The translations under genes and the position numbers were made by a program. The notes below the pieces were generated by a model. It did no database searches. It was not told where the DNA came from and saw only the letters and a list, made by a program, of their open reading frames with translations. Shown here in pieces: positions 61,918 to 64,000 of a stretch of 64,000 nucleotides of DNA (positions are counted from its first letter, which is position 1; every line of letters starts with the position of its first letter). The stretch is from contig CAWCIP010000027.1 of assembly GCA_963795665.1 (NCBI GenBank), positions 186,001 through 250,000 on the forward strand. Reading direction: 5' to 3'. Source of the DNA: DASUPK01 sp963795665. GTDB taxonomy: Bacteria > Actinomycetota > Thermoleophilia > Solirubrobacterales > 70-9.

Positions 61918-61931
61918 CCGTATTACCGGTA
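61918..61931 (+). promoter_or_regulatory. Exact copy of the element-wide motif
   Basis: CCGTATTACCGGTA upstream of the frameshifted lipoprotein gene (start 62351, about 420 bases away), same direction. The sequence from 61932 to 62350 shows no convincing gene. Confidence 0.5.
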
Positions 61932-62350
61932 GAACACATGGTTCCTTGAGTTGACATCGTGCTTGCCATGATGCGATCGATCTCTAGGCGATCTGGCTAC
62001 CCTCCTGCGCCCATGCGCTGTGGCTTGCCGGACTCAGCAACGGTGGCAGTTCACGCTGGCCATGACGGTGGTCGCCGCTGCGTACCAGACACAGCAGGGT
62101 CGCGACCGCGACTTGACGCACCTTTCGGTCAGCGTTCTTGTCGTGGTCACGCCGAACTCGATCGGGGTAGTGCAAGCCCTCCTGGTCGAGCCCAATATTG
62201 CAGCGGTGTCGCTGTCAGTTATTACCGCACGGCATCATTCACGTGTTTGCCGCAGCCGTCAGAAACCGTCCGAATGAGGTGGTCAGCCATCTGTGTTTTG
62301 CCCATTACTCTACGTTTTTCAACCACATGTGCCGGCGCAGTGGAGGCGGT

Positions 62351-63042
62351 GTGACGACTCGGGCAGGTTGGCTTGCTGCGGTCGGTGCCTGCGCTGTGCT
62401 CGCGGTGGCGGGGTGTTCCTCCAACGACGTGATCGCGGACCCCACCACTGCGACCAGCACGCCGACCGTGTCGTCCTCAGCATCCTCAGCGTCGACCGCG
62501 TCACCGTCACCGAGCACCGCGTCACCTACTGCGGCGTCGCGGCCACCGACCACGTTCGAGCGCGACACCATCGGCGAGCGAAGCATCGACCAGCGTTCCG
62601 TTGCCTGCCGGTCTGACGCCTGCTCAGGTCGCCGACGCAGAGGCGGCGGTGGCGGCCTACGTCGGCTACTACGGGCTTGTCGACCGGGCCTACGCCGACC
62701 CGGGCAAGGACTGGTCGAAGGAGGCCGCGAAGTGGGCGGCCGACCCGGTGAAGTCAAGTCTGCTGAGAAATCTGGCCGGCACGGCAAAGCTCGGCCAGTA
62801 CCGAACCGGACCAATCGAGTCGAACCGCGGGTGACCAAGGTAGAGACTGGCATTGGTCACGATTGACCGACTGTGTCGACTCCACAACGACGGGCTTCTT
62901 TGACAAGAACGGGATAGTCGATCAAGGCGCCGGATGCCCCGGGCTCGCTACTTCCGGCATGTCTCTGAGGTACAAGTTGCTCAGTACGAGGGCGGCGACT
63001 GGCTGGTGACGTTCATTACCGATGACTACAACAAGACATGCT
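62351..63042 (+). pseudogene. Lipoprotein with VirB8/NTF2-like ending, several frameshifts
   Basis: GTG 62351 after GGAGG opens a lipoprotein signal: WLAAVGACAVLAVAGCSS with lipobox AVAGC. A Ser/Thr/Ala linker follows. The folded part is in another frame from about 62600 (LTPAQVADAEAAVAAYVGYY, GLVDRAYADPGKDWSKEAAK) and again from ~62935 (FRHVSEVQVAQYEGGDWLVT, FITDDYNKTC) to the stop at 63042. Joined length is ~225 residues. A helix then strands ending in WLVTFI fits an NTF2-like extracytoplasmic domain; I have seen such lipoproteins beside transfer genes. Confidence 0.6.
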
Positions 63043-63232
63043 GAGAGCCGCTGCAGCGGCCGTGCTGCGGTTCTGGTGCTGCGTGATCGTCGCGCCGTTC
63101 CGGCTTCCGGCGGAGCCACCGCCACCGGCAACGGAGTGACGCTGTCCCGACGGTCGTTGCGGAGTTGGCGCGGTCGATCCCGGGTCCGCTGGATCCCCGG
63201 GCGCCGGCGCCCCGGTTGGTCCGCCTCGCGCA

Positions 63233-64000
63233 GTGGACGCCACGCATCAGCCGCTGTCGGACTCTGGTGGCGCCGAGGGATCGAGTTCGCCGGGGTCCAG
63301 CGATGGTGGTGCCCCGGCGGTTGCCGCGCCGGCGTGCACCGAGGAGCCGATGAACCCGCAACCTGCGGCGGGTTCGCCGTGGTGGGACGGTCAGAGCGCC
63401 GCCGACGGCCTGGTCGTCCAGTGGGTGTGCACCGGGGGACTGACGCCCGCGACCTGCACGAGCTGCACTGTGCTGACGCCGCATTTCGCGGCCAGTGGTG
63501 CACCAGCACCCGGGGCCCCGGGTGGTGCTCCTGCTCCCGCAGCACCGCCACCTCCGACGCCGGAGGAGCTGGCGCAGCAGGCGTATCAGCGATTGCCGAT
63601 CCCTGAACCGTCAATGCATTTCGGGCCGGACGACAGCAAGATCGCGGCGAAGTACTGGCTGTACATGTGGGTCGACGATCCCGGCGCCGTGATCGGCGAC
63701 GGCGACGGCGGGTGCGGTGTCGGTGACAGCGACGGCCCGGTTGACGTCGGTGACCTGGTCGATGGGTGAACCGGCTTCGGCGGAGAACCTTGCCAGCCGG
63801 GTCGCGCCGATCACTTGCCAAGGGCATAGGGACGAATCCGGGACCGGTCGGTGGACACGACCGCTGACCCGCGCCGGGGATCGTGCGCCTACATGTACCG
63901 GCTTCGGTCAACCCCGGAACGCACCGGTGGGACAGGGACGTGGCCGGTCACGGCGACAGCCAACTGGACGATCAGCTGGGCGGCGAACACCGGTGAGGCG
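63233..64000 (+). pseudogene. Secreted transfer-type protein, frameshifted and cut by the window edge
   Basis: From about 63233 one frame reads SDSGGAEGSSSPGSSDGGAP, then QSAADGLVVQWVCTGGLTPA, PPPTPEELAQQAYQRLPIPE and YWLYMWVDDPGAV. Near 63695 the sense passes to VSVTATARLTSVTWSMGEPA, and near 63880 to CAYMYRLRSTPERTGGTGTW and PVTATANWTISWAANTGEA, which runs off the edge. This order matches a common actinobacterial exported protein found in conjugative elements (sometimes mislabelled ATP/GTP-binding). The start is unclear; an ATG at 63036 with a hydrophobic N-terminus may be the true 5' end. Confidence 0.6.

Overview
The window is high-GC DNA (about two thirds G+C by eye) of actinobacterial character: GTG/TTG starts, WhiB-like proteins, a SARP regulator, TcpC/FtsK-type transfer genes and Ala/Arg-rich proteins. 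The gene content fits a large conjugative plasmid or integrative element carrying cargo. No rRNA or tRNA gene and no CRISPR array was seen. The genus cannot be named from the sequence alone.

Layout. 0-10 kb (mostly minus strand): a giant primase-helicase running off the left edge, ribbon-helix-helix proteins, two divergent WhiB-like proteins, an AAA ATPase with a downstream sigma-like protein, and a YefM-YoeB toxin-antitoxin pair. 10-15.3 kb: an FtsK/TcpA-type DNA translocase, then a partition locus (RHH ParB-like protein, ParA, a perfect 16-bp-arm operator and a ~300-bp direct-repeat centromere, then a second RHH protein). 15.8-22.4 kb: a type-VII-like cluster (FtsK/SpoIIIE motor, WXG100-like protein, coiled-coil proteins, Sel1-repeat protein), heavily frameshifted. 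23.1-35.8 kb: a type IV secretion operon (TcpC/VirB8-like, small membrane proteins, VirB4, VirB6-like, NlpC/P60 hydrolase) with many 4-base start/stop overlaps. 35.8-37 kb: a decayed IS21 transposase marking the boundary to cargo. 37.1-49.9 kb: cargo with intact frames: divergent LysR and SARP regulators, then a compact row of eight genes of largely unknown function (Trp/Glu/Pro-repeat protein and its paralogue, HExxH protein, coiled-coil protein, two unknowns, a Het-C/M15 peptidase/peptidoglycan-binding fusion, an amidohydrolase) and an exonuclease-endonuclease-phosphatase protein. 50-51.4 kb: a complete insertion sequence with perfect 24-bp ends. 51.4-56.3 kb: a DUF4268-like protein, a LuxR-type regulator and a lower-GC island with a six-cysteine peptide and an unknown 441-aa protein. 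56.4-64 kb: plasmid backbone again: HicAB, an HTH protein, a second AAA ATPase, an HNH / small protein / TnpB cassette, a frameshifted lipoprotein, and a secreted transfer-type protein cut by the right edge.

How the parts fit. The backbone genes for copying, partition, transfer and addiction lie on both sides of the cargo. They share a repeated intergenic motif, consensus CCGTATTACCGGTA. I found about nine copies, all in backbone intergenic regions and none between 23.1 and 57.1 kb. Most point with the gene behind them. This looks like an element-wide control site and is one of the two most interesting signals; the other is the 39-48.6 kb cargo cluster, which may be an undescribed secreted-protein system.

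Caution: at least twenty frame breaks occur, clustered in 17.4-21.1 kb and scattered elsewhere. The cargo at 37-49.9 kb is free of them. Many breaks may be base-calling indels rather than true decay; such entries are typed as pseudogene but may be intact in the organism.
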